Assembly (NCBI RefSeq): GCF_004801905.1
Contig: NZ_SSSN01000013.1
Span: forward strand, 1 to 64,000
Source: Orlajensenia flava
GTDB taxonomy: Bacteria; Actinomycetota; Actinomycetes; Actinomycetales; Microbacteriaceae
Direction: 5' to 3'
Length of the DNA: 64,000 nucleotides
The notes beneath the pieces were generated by a model, which was not told the origin of the DNA, searched no databases, and saw nothing but the letters and a program-made list of their open reading frames with translations. The position numbers were made by a program, and so were the translations under genes. Positions 51,041 to 61,753 of the stretch are shown here, piece by piece (position 1 is the first letter of the stretch; each line of letters begins with the position of its first letter).

Positions 51041-53089
51041 ATGAGTGAACTCATCCAATCGAACCTCGTCGTGCTCGACGAGGACCTCGGTCCCGAACGA
51101 TCGGACGTCATCCGCGCGCTCGCGCAGCGCATCGCGGATGCCGGACGCGCCGACGCGGCCGGCCTCGCCGCCGACGCCTGGGCGCGCGAGGAGAAGTCGG
51201 CTACCGGAATCCCCGGCGGCATCGCGATCCCGCACTGCCGGTCCACCTCCGTCTCCGTCGCGAGCCTGGCGATGGCTCGCCTCAAGCCGCCGGTCGACTT
51301 CGACGCCGGCGACGGCCCGGCCGACATCGTCTTCATGATCGCCGCGCCCGACGGCGCCGACCAGGCCCACCTCGTACTGCTCGCCCAACTGGCCCGCTCA
51401 CTCATGAAGCCCGACTTCAACGACTCCCTCCGCAGCGCGGCCAGCGCCGACGAGGTCGTCGCGATAGTGCGGGGCGCGCTGGACGCTCCCGCCGAGGGCG
51501 CCCCGCAGAGCGCTGCTGCGGCAGCGACGGCGACGGCCGCGACGGATGGCGAATCCGCCGCACGCCCATCGCTCATCGCGATCACCGCGTGCCCCACGGG
51601 CATCGCACACACCTACATGGCGGCCGACGCCCTCGTGGCCGCCGCTGATCGTGCCGGTGTCGAGCTGCACGTCGAGACGCAGGGCTCCGCCGGCGCCACC
51701 CCCGTCGCTCCGGACGTGATCGCGCGCGCCGGCGCCGTCATCTTCGCGGTCGACGTCGACGTGCGCGACAAGGCGCGGTTCGCCGGGAAGCCCGTCATCC
51801 AGGCTCCCGTCAAGCGCGGCATCGACGAGCCGGACGAGATGATCGCCGAGGCCGTCGCCGCGGCGAACAACCCGTCCGCGCCTCGCGTCGCAGCCGGCGC
51901 CGGAGGTGCGGCCACCGCGGGAGCGACCACGGCGGCGAACGAATCCGTCGGTGCCCGCGTGAAGCGCTGGCTGCTCACCGGTGTCAGCTACATGATCCCG
52001 TTCGTCGCCGGTGGTGGTCTGCTGATCGCCCTCGGCTTCCTGCTCGGCGGTTACGACATCACCGACAACGCCAGCAAGATCGTGCTCAGCAACGCGCTGT
52101 GGAACCTGCCGTCCGGCGGCCTCGGCGAGTACCTCGGGGCGGTCGCCTTCGTCATCGGCGCGGCATCCATCGGGTTCCTCGTGCCGGCGCTCGCCGGTTA
52201 CATCGCCTACGCGATCGCCGATCGTCCGGGCATCGCGCCCGGATTCACGGTCGGTGCCGTCGCGCTGATCATGAACGCCGGCTTCCTCGGCGGTCTCGTC
52301 GGAGGCCTCCTCGCCGGTGCGGCTGCGTACTGGATCGGACGCATCCCCGCCCCGCGCTGGCTGCGCGGCCTCATGCCCGTGGTCATCATCCCCCTGCTCG
52401 CGTCGATCTTCGCGTCGGGTCTCATGCTGGTGATCCTCGGCGGCCCGATCGCCGTGCTCATGACCGGCCTGACCGACTGGCTGAACTCCCTGTCGGGCGT
52501 CGGCATCGTACTGCTCGGACTCATCCTCGGGTTCATGATGGCCTTCGACCTCGGCGGCCCGGTCAACAAGGTGGCGTACTCGTTCGCTGTGGCGGGACTC
52601 GGAGCCGGCTCGATCAACGACCAGACTCCATGGATGATCATGGCCGCGGTCATGGGTGCCGGCATGGTGCCGCCCCTCGCTATGGCCCTGGCGTCGACCG
52701 TGCTCGGTCGCGGACTCTTCACCCAGGTGGAGCGCGAGAACGGCAACGCGGCCTGGCTGCTGGGCGCGTCCTTCATCAGCGAGGGAGCGATCCCGTTCGC
52801 GGCGGCCGACCCGCTGCGCGTGATCCCCGCGTCGATCCTCGGCGGAATGACGACGGGCGCGCTCTCGATGGCGACGGGCGCCACCTCGCAGGCGCCGCAC
52901 GGTGGCATCTTCGTGTTCTTCGCGATCGGCAACCTCGGCATGTGGGTGCTCTCCATCCTCGCCGGAACCGTCGTGTCGGCACTCGCCGTGGTCGCGCTCA
53001 AGAAGTGGGCACGACGCCGACCGGTCGAGACGGTGTCGACGACGGATGCCGGAGCCGTCGCGCCGGCTGCCATGCCCGTGCCGGCCTGA
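51041..53089 (+). CDS. fruA: fructose-specific PTS transporter, fused EIIA-EIIB-EIIC
   Basis: The 682-residue protein imports fructose and phosphorylates it to fructose 1-phosphate. EIIA spans about 1-150 with the phospho-His65 in IPGGIAIPHCRS. EIIB spans about 175-275 with the phospho-Cys184 in IAITACPTGIAHTYMAADAL. A linker leads to EIIC (about 305-660) with some nine membrane helices and the fructose-type YMIPFVAGGGLLIALGFLLGG start and GEGAIPFAAADPLR-like EGAIPFAAADPLR loop. The general PTS proteins EI and HPr are not in this window. A strong hairpin follows the gene. Confidence 0.96.
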   Translation: MSELIQSNLVVLDEDLGPERSDVIRALAQRIADAGRADAAGLAADAWAREEKSATGIPGGIAIPHCRSTSVSVASLAMARLKPPVDFDAGDGPADIVFMIAAPDGADQAHLVLLAQLARSLMKPDFNDSLRSAASADEVVAIVRGALDAPAEGAPQSAAAAATATAATDGESAARPSLIAITACPTGIAHTYMAADALVAAADRAGVELHVETQGSAGATPVAPDVIARAGAVIFAVDVDVRDKARFAGKPVIQAPVKRGIDEPDEMIAEAVAAANNPSAPRVAAGAGGAATAGATTAANESVGARVKRWLLTGVSYMIPFVAGGGLLIALGFLLGGYDITDNASKIVLSNALWNLPSGGLGEYLGAVAFVIGAASIGFLVPALAGYIAYAIADRPGIAPGFTVGAVALIMNAGFLGGLVGGLLAGAAAYWIGRIPAPRWLRGLMPVVIIPLLASIFASGLMLVILGGPIAVLMTGLTDWLNSLSGVGIVLLGLILGFMMAFDLGGPVNKVAYSFAVAGLGAGSINDQTPWMIMAAVMGAGMVPPLAMALASTVLGRGLFTQVERENGNAAWLLGASFISEGAIPFAAADPLRVIPASILGGMTTGALSMATGATSQAPHGGIFVFFAIGNLGMWVLSILAGTVVSALAVVALKKWARRRPVETVSTTDAGAVAPAAMPVPA

Positions 53090-53100
53090 CCGTCTCACGC

Positions 53101-53136
53101 CGAGGGGGGTCGACCGAGCGATCGGTCGGCCCCTCG
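53101..53136 (+). terminator. terminator of the fructose operon
   Basis: Outer arms CGAGGGG / CCCCTCG (53101-53107, 53130-53136) and inner arms CGACCGA / TCGGTCG (53111-53117, 53122-53128) form one long stem with a small asymmetric bulge and a four-base loop, 12 bp after the fruA stop. Confidence 0.75.
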
Positions 53137-53217
53137 CTCGCTCCGTCCGGGCGGCTCCGCATCCGTCCCGTCCCCGTGGCAGCGGTTTCCAGCGCGATGG
53201 GTTAGCCTGATGCGGCC

Positions 53218-53364
53218 ATGAACGACTATCTGCCCAAGAAAGAGCTCGAGCCGGAACCCGACAAGAGGCGCGTGTCGAACGGCCGACTCGCCATCTGGCT
53301 CATCGTCGGCGGCGTGGCGGTCTACATGATCGTCTCGGGCATCATCGGCATCGTGTCCAAGTAA
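53218..53364 (+). CDS. 48-residue single-helix membrane peptide
   Basis: This tiny gene encodes a charged N-terminus (MNDYLPKKELEPEPDKRRVS) followed by one hydrophobic helix (LAIWLIVGGVAVYMIVSGII) and a short tail. TAGCCT stands nine bases before ATG 53218, and there is no ribosome site, so a short or absent leader is likely. It lies just before another small membrane protein and cardiolipin synthase. The charge pattern predicts the N-terminus inside. The regular codon use and the compact position support a real gene, and the function is unknown. Confidence 0.6.
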   Translation: MNDYLPKKELEPEPDKRRVSNGRLAIWLIVGGVAVYMIVSGIIGIVSK

Positions 53365-53376
53365 GCTGATCCCACG

Positions 53377-53568
53377 ATGGACGACTTCTGGCTCAACGCG
53401 CTCTGGTCGATCACCCCGACCGTGCTGGTCGGGCTGCTCTTCTGGTACATCATGCGCGCCCTCATCCGCTCCGATCGCACGGAGCGCAAGGTGTACAGCG
53501 AGATCGAAGCGGAGGAGCGAGCCAAGCTCGGCCACGAGCAGCCTGCCCGCGACAAGCCGGCGACCTAG
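53377..53568 (+). CDS. 63-residue single-helix membrane protein
   Basis: The protein has one hydrophobic helix (SITPTVLVGLLFWYIMRALI, about 11-30) and a charged, helical C-terminal half rich in Glu, Arg and Lys (RSDRTERKVYSEIEAEERAK), so it resembles a small scaffold or lysyl/CvpA-like regulator but matches no family I can name. It starts 12 bp after the previous small gene and ends 9 bp before cls, suggesting one operon. Similar small proteins next to cls occur in related actinobacteria, as far as I recall. Confidence 0.6.
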   Translation: MDDFWLNALWSITPTVLVGLLFWYIMRALIRSDRTERKVYSEIEAEERAKLGHEQPARDKPAT

Positions 53569-53577
53569 GCAGCGGCC

Positions 53578-55041
53578 GTGGATCCGTCCGACGTCTCCCT
53601 CATCATCGTCGTCACGCTCTTCCTGATCGATCTCGGCGTGCGCATAGCGGCCATCATCATCATTCCGCGCAACCGTCGGCCCACCGCGGCGACGGCGTGG
53701 CTCCTGGCGATCTTCTTCCTGCCGTACGTCGGCGTGTTGCTGTTCCTCCTCATCGGCAACCCGAAACTGCCGCGCAAGCGCCGGCAGAAGCAGCTCGAGA
53801 TGAACCAGTTCATCCGAGACAACTCCGACGTGCCGGAGGGGCGGCAGAGCAACGCGCAGTGGCCGCCGTGGTTCGCATCCGTCGTGGAGCTGACGACCAA
53901 TCTGTCGGCGATGCCGATCATCGACGGCAACACCGCCAGTCTCATCCCGCACTACCAGGACTCGCTGGAAGCGATGGCCGCCGAGATCGGCAAGGCGACC
54001 AAGTACGTCCACGTCGAGTTCTACATCCTCAGTTGCGACCAGACCACGTACCCCTTCTTCGACGCACTCGAGGCCGCGGTCCGTCGCGGGGTGAAGGTGC
54101 GGGTGCTCCTCGACCACTGGGCGTCCTCGCGCACCCGCGAATACAAGGCCACGCTCAAGAGGCTCACGGCGATGGGAGCCGAGTGGCACCTCATGCTCCC
54201 GGTGCAGCCGCTGAAGGGAAACAACCAGCGCATCGACCTGCGCAACCACCGCAAGATCCTGGTGGTCGACGGACGTAGCGCCTTCATCGGATCGCAGAAC
54301 GTCATCGACCGCAGCTACAACAAGCGCGTCAACATCAAGCGCGGCCTCAAGTGGCAGGAGCTCGTCACCCGCATCGAGGGCCCGGTGGTCGACGCCCTCA
54401 ACCTCATCTTCATCACCGACTGGTTCATCGAGTCGGACGAGCTCCTCGAGAAGGAGGTGGAGACACTCGAGTCGGTGGAGGATCCGCGCCGGCTGGAATG
54501 CCAGGTGGTGCCGAGCGGGCCGGGCTACGTCAACGAGAACAACCTCAGGCTGTTCCTGGCGCTGCTCTACAACGCCCAGAAACGGGTCGTCATCACGAGC
54601 CCGTACTTCGTGCCGGACGAGGCGATGCTCTACGCCATCACCTCGACGGTGCAGCGCGGTGTGCCCGTCGACCTGTTCGTGTCGGAGATCGGCGACCAGG
54701 CGCTCGTCTGGCACGCCCAGCGCTCGTACTACGAGGCGTTGCTGCGTGCGGGCGTCCGCATCTGGATGTACAAGTCGCCGTACATCCTGCACGCAAAGCA
54801 CTTCACCATCGACGACGACGTCGCGGTGATCGGGTCGAGCAACATGGACATGCGCTCGTTCGGCCTCAACATGGAGGTCTCCCTCCTGGTGCGCGGCAAG
54901 TCGTTCGTGCACGACATGCGACAGGTGGAGGACGGATACCGGGCCGTGAGCAAGGAGCTCACGCTCGATGCGTGGAAGAAGCAGCCGCTGCGGTCGACCG
55001 TTCTCGACAACCTCGCCCGGCTCACCAGCGCCCTGCAGTAG
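53578..55041 (+). CDS. cls: cardiolipin synthase
   Basis: The 487-residue membrane enzyme makes cardiolipin from two phosphatidylglycerol molecules. It has two N-terminal helices (about 5-25 and 36-58) and two phospholipase D motifs: NHRKILVVDGRSAFIGSQN (HxK near 223) and LHAKHFTIDDDVAVIGSSN (HxK near 404), each followed by the Gly-Ser-x-Asn stretch. It starts at GTG 53578. The two-motif, two-helix plan is typical of bacterial ClsA. It converges with the membrane glycosyltransferase gene, leaving about 10 bp. Confidence 0.95.
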   Translation: MDPSDVSLIIVVTLFLIDLGVRIAAIIIIPRNRRPTAATAWLLAIFFLPYVGVLLFLLIGNPKLPRKRRQKQLEMNQFIRDNSDVPEGRQSNAQWPPWFASVVELTTNLSAMPIIDGNTASLIPHYQDSLEAMAAEIGKATKYVHVEFYILSCDQTTYPFFDALEAAVRRGVKVRVLLDHWASSRTREYKATLKRLTAMGAEWHLMLPVQPLKGNNQRIDLRNHRKILVVDGRSAFIGSQNVIDRSYNKRVNIKRGLKWQELVTRIEGPVVDALNLIFITDWFIESDELLEKEVETLESVEDPRRLECQVVPSGPGYVNENNLRLFLALLYNAQKRVVITSPYFVPDEAMLYAITSTVQRGVPVDLFVSEIGDQALVWHAQRSYYEALLRAGVRIWMYKSPYILHAKHFTIDDDVAVIGSSNMDMRSFGLNMEVSLLVRGKSFVHDMRQVEDGYRAVSKELTLDAWKKQPLRSTVLDNLARLTSALQ

Positions 55042-55051
55042 CCCTCGGAGG

Positions 55052-56614
55052 TTACCGACACTCGAATCGAGCCAGGCGGAGGAGCCCGAACTGGACATCG
55101 TCCCCGGTGACGGAGCATGTGTGCCCGTCGTCCGCGAGACGCGACTTCGCGATGTCACGGTCGCCGCGGGTGAAGACCATCCACATCGTCCCGTCTGCCG
55201 TTCTGCTGGCCCGCGTCGTCACGAAAGGGCGAACTGAGACGACCTCGCGGAGGTCAACCAGCGGCTGATTGCCCGTGAGCAATCGCTGTCGCGTCGTCCG
55301 CTGGAGGTCTCCATCTCCCGATTGGTTCGCGAAGCCCGCAGCCACCCCCGTTTCGCTCGGCGTCTGGACGATCGCAAGCAGATCTCCGGGCTCCACCCGC
55401 TCGGCCGCGAGGTGGGCGATTCCTGGAAAGTCATCTACCCACCAGTTGGCTCGAAGGAGATCGAACGTTGTCGCAGCGCCGATCGTGACGGGCACGATGA
55501 GCAGCAGCCATAGGGCGGCTCCAAATGCATATCTTATCCAGCTGTCGCGTCCGACCTTGAATCGACGGAAGGCATCGGCGCAGAAGCCGAATCCCAGGGC
55601 GAGACCTAAGACGGCCGGAAGAAGATAGGCCGTCCGCAAGTACGGTGTTGCGAGCAGCGAGTACACCAGCAGAAGTGCCCAAGGCACTACGAAAAGCCCG
55701 ACCGCGAAACCATACCGAGCGATCGTGAGCGTTCGGGCCTGGCTCCGCGGCTGGCGCAAGAGCACGACGAGCCCGACGCCGAGTGCGACGACGCTTAGGC
55801 CCAGAGCGACAGCCTCTGGCAGCTTGAACAGCGAGTCTCCCCGGTTGACGATGGCACTGCCGAGAGCGCCGAGAGCACGACGGACGTCCGGGCGAGGAAT
55901 CCACGACACCTGTCCTCGCTGGCCGTAGGCGACGACCGCTATCGGCGCGAGGGCAGCGACTGCGAGAACCGTTGACAGGAGCCAGGACAGGACTCTTCGA
56001 CGCGACGCACCGAGCAGGAGGAACGCGAGGGGCACGATGCTCAGCAGAGAGAAGAGGTGCATGCCACCCGCCAGGCCGATCGAGACGGCATACGCGAGCC
56101 ACCAGGCGAGCGACCGCTCGGCTCGGGTGGCGCGATCCATGGCGAATGCCGCGAGGGCGACGAAGAAGCATGCCAACGCATACGGTCGCGCGGTGGCTGC
56201 CATCTGCACCGCGAACGGATTCAGGGTGAGTACGAACCCCGTCACCAGTGACGCCAGCGTGCCCCACCACTTCCTCGCCAGGAGGCCTGCGATCACCACC
56301 GTCCCGACCGCTGCGATCACCGATGCCAAACGCAGGCCCAAGGGAGAGGGAATCCCGATGATGGCCAGATGTTCGAGCCAGTAATAGAGCCTGAACACAG
56401 CGTCGACGTGAGAGAGGGCTGCGGCTCGATCGCCGCCATCGAGTACCGCGAACGACTGAGTCGCAACCTCGTCGCGCCACAGTGGGATCCGGACAGCCGA
56501 CCAGGTAGCCATGACCGCCATAACAGAGGCCGGAAGCGCGATGGCTGTGACCTCTGCCGCCCGCTGACGGGATCGCTCGTTGACAGCGGCCATGGCGCCC
56601 AACCTATCCCGCAT
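55052..56614 (-). CDS. GT39-like membrane glycosyltransferase (GT-C)
   Basis: The 520-residue protein has around ten membrane helices. The first outer loop carries IPLWRDEVATQS, containing the Asp-Glu pair that GT-C enzymes use for metal and lipid-donor binding, followed by RLYYWLEHLAIIGIPSPLGLRLASV, as in family 39 mannosyltransferases. The C-terminal 150 residues form a soluble outer domain. It probably glycosylates a wall polymer or protein from a polyprenyl-phosphate sugar. Starts at 56614 and 56593 (MAAVNERS) are both possible, and neither has a good ribosome site. It is a single gene between cls and the pirin gene. Confidence 0.78.
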   Translation of the reverse strand: MRDRLGAMAAVNERSRQRAAEVTAIALPASVMAVMATWSAVRIPLWRDEVATQSFAVLDGGDRAAALSHVDAVFRLYYWLEHLAIIGIPSPLGLRLASVIAAVGTVVIAGLLARKWWGTLASLVTGFVLTLNPFAVQMAATARPYALACFFVALAAFAMDRATRAERSLAWWLAYAVSIGLAGGMHLFSLLSIVPLAFLLLGASRRRVLSWLLSTVLAVAALAPIAVVAYGQRGQVSWIPRPDVRRALGALGSAIVNRGDSLFKLPEAVALGLSVVALGVGLVVLLRQPRSQARTLTIARYGFAVGLFVVPWALLLVYSLLATPYLRTAYLLPAVLGLALGFGFCADAFRRFKVGRDSWIRYAFGAALWLLLIVPVTIGAATTFDLLRANWWVDDFPGIAHLAAERVEPGDLLAIVQTPSETGVAAGFANQSGDGDLQRTTRQRLLTGNQPLVDLREVVSVRPFVTTRASRTADGTMWMVFTRGDRDIAKSRLADDGHTCSVTGDDVQFGLLRLARFECR

Positions 56615-56644
56615 GAGGCCGAACGCGGCGCCCGCGTTCGGGGG

Positions 56645-57622
56645 TCAGGAGCGCGGCTTGAGGCGCACCGTCGGCATCGGCGGGGCGGGCAGAGGGGAAC
56701 CGTCGTAGTCGACCTCGCCGAAGGGGCCGTACGGGTCCGCGCCCGCGATAACGTCCCCCTGCCACTCGGATCGGAACGCCACGATCTCCTCGTGCGTGCG
56801 ACCGATGAAGTTCCACCACATGATGAAGCGCTCCTCGAACGGCGCGCCCCCGAGCAGGAGTGCCCGCGCGCCCGACTCTCCGGCGGACAGGTGAACCGAC
56901 ACCCGACCGGGAGACAGGTAGGCGAGCTCGGTGACGGCCGCCTCGACGCCGTTGACGCGGAGCGGGCCGGCGTCCACGAGCAGTCCGTGCTCGAACGTCG
57001 GGTCGAGGCTCAGTTCGGTGGAACCGAACGGCGGCAGGTCGACCTGCGCGCCGACGAGGGGAGTGAAGACGGATGCGTCGGGCCCGACCCCGGCGAACGT
57101 GCCCGCGAAGACCTGAAGTGACGCGTCTCCGACCTGCACCGGAACGGCCCCCCGCCGCTCGAAGAACGGCTCGGAGTGGCGCGCGTCATCGGGAAGCACG
57201 ATCCACAGCTGCACGCCGTGCGGGGTGCCGGAAGCGGCCTGCGACACCTCCGAGTGCGAGATGCCGCGGCCGGCGGTCATGAGGTTGAGCGCCCCGGGCT
57301 GCACCAGGCTGAGGCTTCCGACGCTGTCGCGGTGCTCGATCTCGCCGGAGAACAGCCAGCTCGCGGTCTGCAGACCGGTGTGCGGATGCGGGGGCACGAC
57401 CATCGGCTGAGCGGCGCCGTCCCCGAGGCCGTAATGGTCGGCGAAGCACCACGCCCCGATGGTCGGTCGACCGCGCTGGGGGAGGGTGCGGTGGACGAGC
57501 ATCGCGCGCGCCCCGCCGAGCGGAACCTCGCGCGCCGTGAGCACCTCGACCACGTCCGGCCGGTCGGACTCGGGCGTGGTTCCGAGCACGAGCTCCGCCG
57601 GATCCTTCTCGAGGTTGCTCAT
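56645..57622 (-). CDS. pirin-family protein
   Basis: The protein of about 325 residues has two cupin domains. The first holds the conserved metal-binding set PHPHTGLQTASWLFSGEIEHRDS (His residues and Glu), preceded by FADHYGLG. The C-terminal half has LLGGAPFEERFIMWWNFIGRTHEE, the usual pirin ending. Some members act as quercetin dioxygenases, others as redox-sensitive regulators. ATG 57622 (MSNLEKD) or ATG 57631 are the possible starts. It is divergent from the lipoprotein gene. Confidence 0.93.
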   Translation of the reverse strand: MSNLEKDPAELVLGTTPESDRPDVVEVLTAREVPLGGARAMLVHRTLPQRGRPTIGAWCFADHYGLGDGAAQPMVVPPHPHTGLQTASWLFSGEIEHRDSVGSLSLVQPGALNLMTAGRGISHSEVSQAASGTPHGVQLWIVLPDDARHSEPFFERRGAVPVQVGDASLQVFAGTFAGVGPDASVFTPLVGAQVDLPPFGSTELSLDPTFEHGLLVDAGPLRVNGVEAAVTELAYLSPGRVSVHLSAGESGARALLLGGAPFEERFIMWWNFIGRTHEEIVAFRSEWQGDVIAGADPYGPFGEVDYDGSPLPAPPMPTVRLKPRS

Positions 57623-57667
57623 GAACCGCATCCTATTGCCGTCGGGAACGGGACGTTAGGGTGAGGT

Positions 57668-58090
57668 ATGCCTCGCCGGAATGTTGTCGCCGCGTTCGCG
57701 CTGGCCGCATCCGTCGCCCTCGTCCTCTCCTCGTGCTCTTCGGGAAGCGGAGGCAACGCCCTCGAGGACTACGCCGGCCCACCCAAGGGCGTCACCGGGT
57801 TGCCGACAGCCGAGGAGCCCTTCGCCGCATGGCTCGGCGACGGCAAGCGCATCGCCATCACCCTCTTCGGCAGCAGCGGATGCCCGCCCATCGTCAGCCG
57901 AATGATCGTGGGTGCGTCCAACTCCCTGCAGGCGACCGTGGAGAAGATCCCCGACGACAAGGTGTGCACGGCCGACTACGTGCCGCACACCACGGTGTTC
58001 ACGACGCCCGAGCAGGTGAGCACCACCTCGGACGTGAGCATCCGCTTCACCGGTAAGCCGACGATCACGCTGCCCGCCATCCGCCCCTGA
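57668..58090 (+). CDS. small lipoprotein of unknown function
   Basis: The 140-residue protein has a signal helix VAAFALAASVALVLSS and lipobox LSSC (Cys near 23), then a Ser/Gly-rich linker and a domain with GDGKRIAITLFGSSGCPPIVSRM and VCTADYVPHTTVFTTP; two Cys in it may form a disulfide. TAGGGT stands five bases before ATG 57668, so it may be leaderless. It shares an intergenic region with the pirin gene. No family is recognised. Confidence 0.8.
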   Translation: MPRRNVVAAFALAASVALVLSSCSSGSGGNALEDYAGPPKGVTGLPTAEEPFAAWLGDGKRIAITLFGSSGCPPIVSRMIVGASNSLQATVEKIPDDKVCTADYVPHTTVFTTPEQVSTTSDVSIRFTGKPTITLPAIRP

Positions 58091-58095
58091 GGGAG

Positions 58096-58106
58096 CGCTC
58101 ACGGCG
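58096..58106. promoter_or_regulatory. candidate ClgR binding site upstream of clpC
   Basis: CGCTCACGGCG fits the core of the ClgR consensus of actinobacteria (CGCYNANRGCG). It lies 48 bp before a TACTCT box (58154-58159) and 101 bp before the clpC start, a suitable place for an activator. ClgR is known to activate clp genes in Corynebacterium and Streptomyces. A single match of 11 bases in GC-rich DNA can be chance. Confidence 0.4.
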
Positions 58107-58206
58107 ACGGTGCGCCGAGGGCGAACACGGGCGAAACGGTGGCGACCGCTCGTTACTCTCGATGTATCGGCGACGCATCCGCCCGCGGAGCCGAGAGGAG
58201 TAGAAG

Positions 58207-60735
<2,529 letters not shown>

Positions 60736-60749
60736 CGCGTGGAGACTGA

Positions 60750-60778
60750 GGGGCCGGATGCTGAGCGCATCCGGCCCC
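60750..60778 (+). terminator. terminator of clpC
   Basis: A perfect 12-bp stem (60750-60761 with 60767-60778), five-base loop, followed by TTCTCC, 15 bp after the clpC stop. Confidence 0.85.
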
Positions 60779-60831
60779 TTCTCCATGCACCTGCACGTTT
60801 CCGTTCGCTTTGCTCCCGTATGCTGCACATC

Positions 60832-61044
60832 ATGCAGGAGCGCGAGAAGAAGACCGAAGAGCGGGCGATCAATGAGGTCGTCGACCGTCTCGCGGAGAAG
60901 TACCCCGGCGTCGAGCGCACCACGATCGAGAAGATCGTGACCGAGGAGCATCTCGAGTTCAACGGAAAGCCCGTGCGCGACTTCGTGCCGGTGCTGGTCG
61001 AGAAGAGCGCCAAGAAGCGCGTCAAGGCGCTCGCCAAGGCCTGA
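60832..61044 (+). CDS. small three-helix-bundle protein (dimerisation-domain type)
   Basis: The 70-residue protein MQEREKKTEERAINEVVDRL... has three predicted helices with the pattern AEKYPGVERTTIEKIVTEEH and ends in a basic segment KKRVKALAKA. Proteins of this plan are listed as three-helix bundle dimerisation-domain proteins in actinobacteria; their role is unknown. TATGCT lies seven bases before ATG 60832 and no ribosome site is seen, so the gene is probably leaderless; ATG 60820 lies inside that box. It faces the histone-like gene with a shared hairpin between. Confidence 0.75.
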   Translation: MQEREKKTEERAINEVVDRLAEKYPGVERTTIEKIVTEEHLEFNGKPVRDFVPVLVEKSAKKRVKALAKA

Positions 61045-61048
61045 AGCA

Positions 61049-61073
61049 CGCGCCCGGTGATGTTGCGGGCGCG
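61049..61073. terminator. bidirectional hairpin between convergent genes
   Basis: CGCGCCCG (61049-61056) and CGGGCGCG (61066-61073) form an 8-bp stem with a nine-base loop, placed between two converging genes. Confidence 0.6.
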
Positions 61074-61094
61074 ATCAGCCCGTGAACGCGGGCG

Positions 61095-61676
61095 TCAGCC
61101 GCGTCCCAGTGCTTCGGCGAGAGCCGCCTTGTTCATGCGTGAATACCCCGGGACGCCTTCGGACTGCGCACGTCCGCGCAGCTCGCGGAAGCTAGGCTCC
61201 GGCGCTGCAGGCGCGTCGACAACAGACGGTCGGACCGCTCGCGGCTTCCGCGGGGCAACCTTCGGAGCGGGAGCGGGCGTGGTGGGCTCGGGCCGGCTGG
61301 CCGAATCGGCTCCACTGGGCTGCAGGGGCTCGATCGTGTCGGACTCTTGGCGGACCCGGGCGGCAGCGGCGCGCGCGGCGGACTGGGCCTCCGCGCGCTG
61401 GGCGGGGGCCTGCGCTTCAGCGCGACCACGCTTCTCCGAGCTGCGATGCGCCTTCGCCGCCCGCTCGGCCTCCTCGACCGCTGCGGCGCGGCGCTTCACG
61501 CGCTTCACGGTCTTGGCGGCGTCCTTCTTCAGCGTCGCGAGCTTGTTGTCGAGTGCATCAGCTTTCTTGCGGGCGGCCTTGTCGAGCTTGCGCACCGCCT
61601 TCTTGGCGTCGTTCACGGCATCCTTCGCCGCGGACAACGCCTTGTCGGCAGCCTTCTCCGCCTTCTTCGCAGCCAT
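61095..61676 (-). CDS. lysine/alanine-rich histone-like protein with C-terminal Rho-N/SAP-like motif
   Basis: The protein of about 193 residues starts with repeated Ala-Lys helices (MAAKKAEKAADKALSAAKDA, then KKAVRKLDKAARKKADAL), like histone H1 or HC1 tails. An Ala/Pro-rich middle follows. It ends in SFRELRGRAQSEGVPGYSRMNKAALAEALG, resembling the Rho N-terminal or SAP helix-extended-loop-helix motif that binds nucleic acid. This predicts a nucleoid-associated or RNA-binding protein. ATG 61676 has GAGGAG at good spacing. The low-complexity body makes distant matches unreliable. Confidence 0.7.
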   Translation of the reverse strand: MAAKKAEKAADKALSAAKDAVNDAKKAVRKLDKAARKKADALDNKLATLKKDAAKTVKRVKRRAAAVEEAERAAKAHRSSEKRGRAEAQAPAQRAEAQSAARAAAARVRQESDTIEPLQPSGADSASRPEPTTPAPAPKVAPRKPRAVRPSVVDAPAAPEPSFRELRGRAQSEGVPGYSRMNKAALAEALGRG

Positions 61677-61753
61677 CGAAGCTCCTCTCATCGGCGCCCC
61701 GTGGACGTGACGCGCTGATTCAACGCTACCGCCGGGCTCGGTACCCTTGCCGG

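Noticed and set aside
51398-53098. 566-codon open frame opposite fruA
   Set aside because: Shadow frame of a clear PTS transporter; the translation is rich in Arg, His and Asp with no domain. The same holds for long frames opposite clpC (58153-59967), the PH-domain gene (44132-45901), cls (53095-55158) and the M23 gene (33979-35538).
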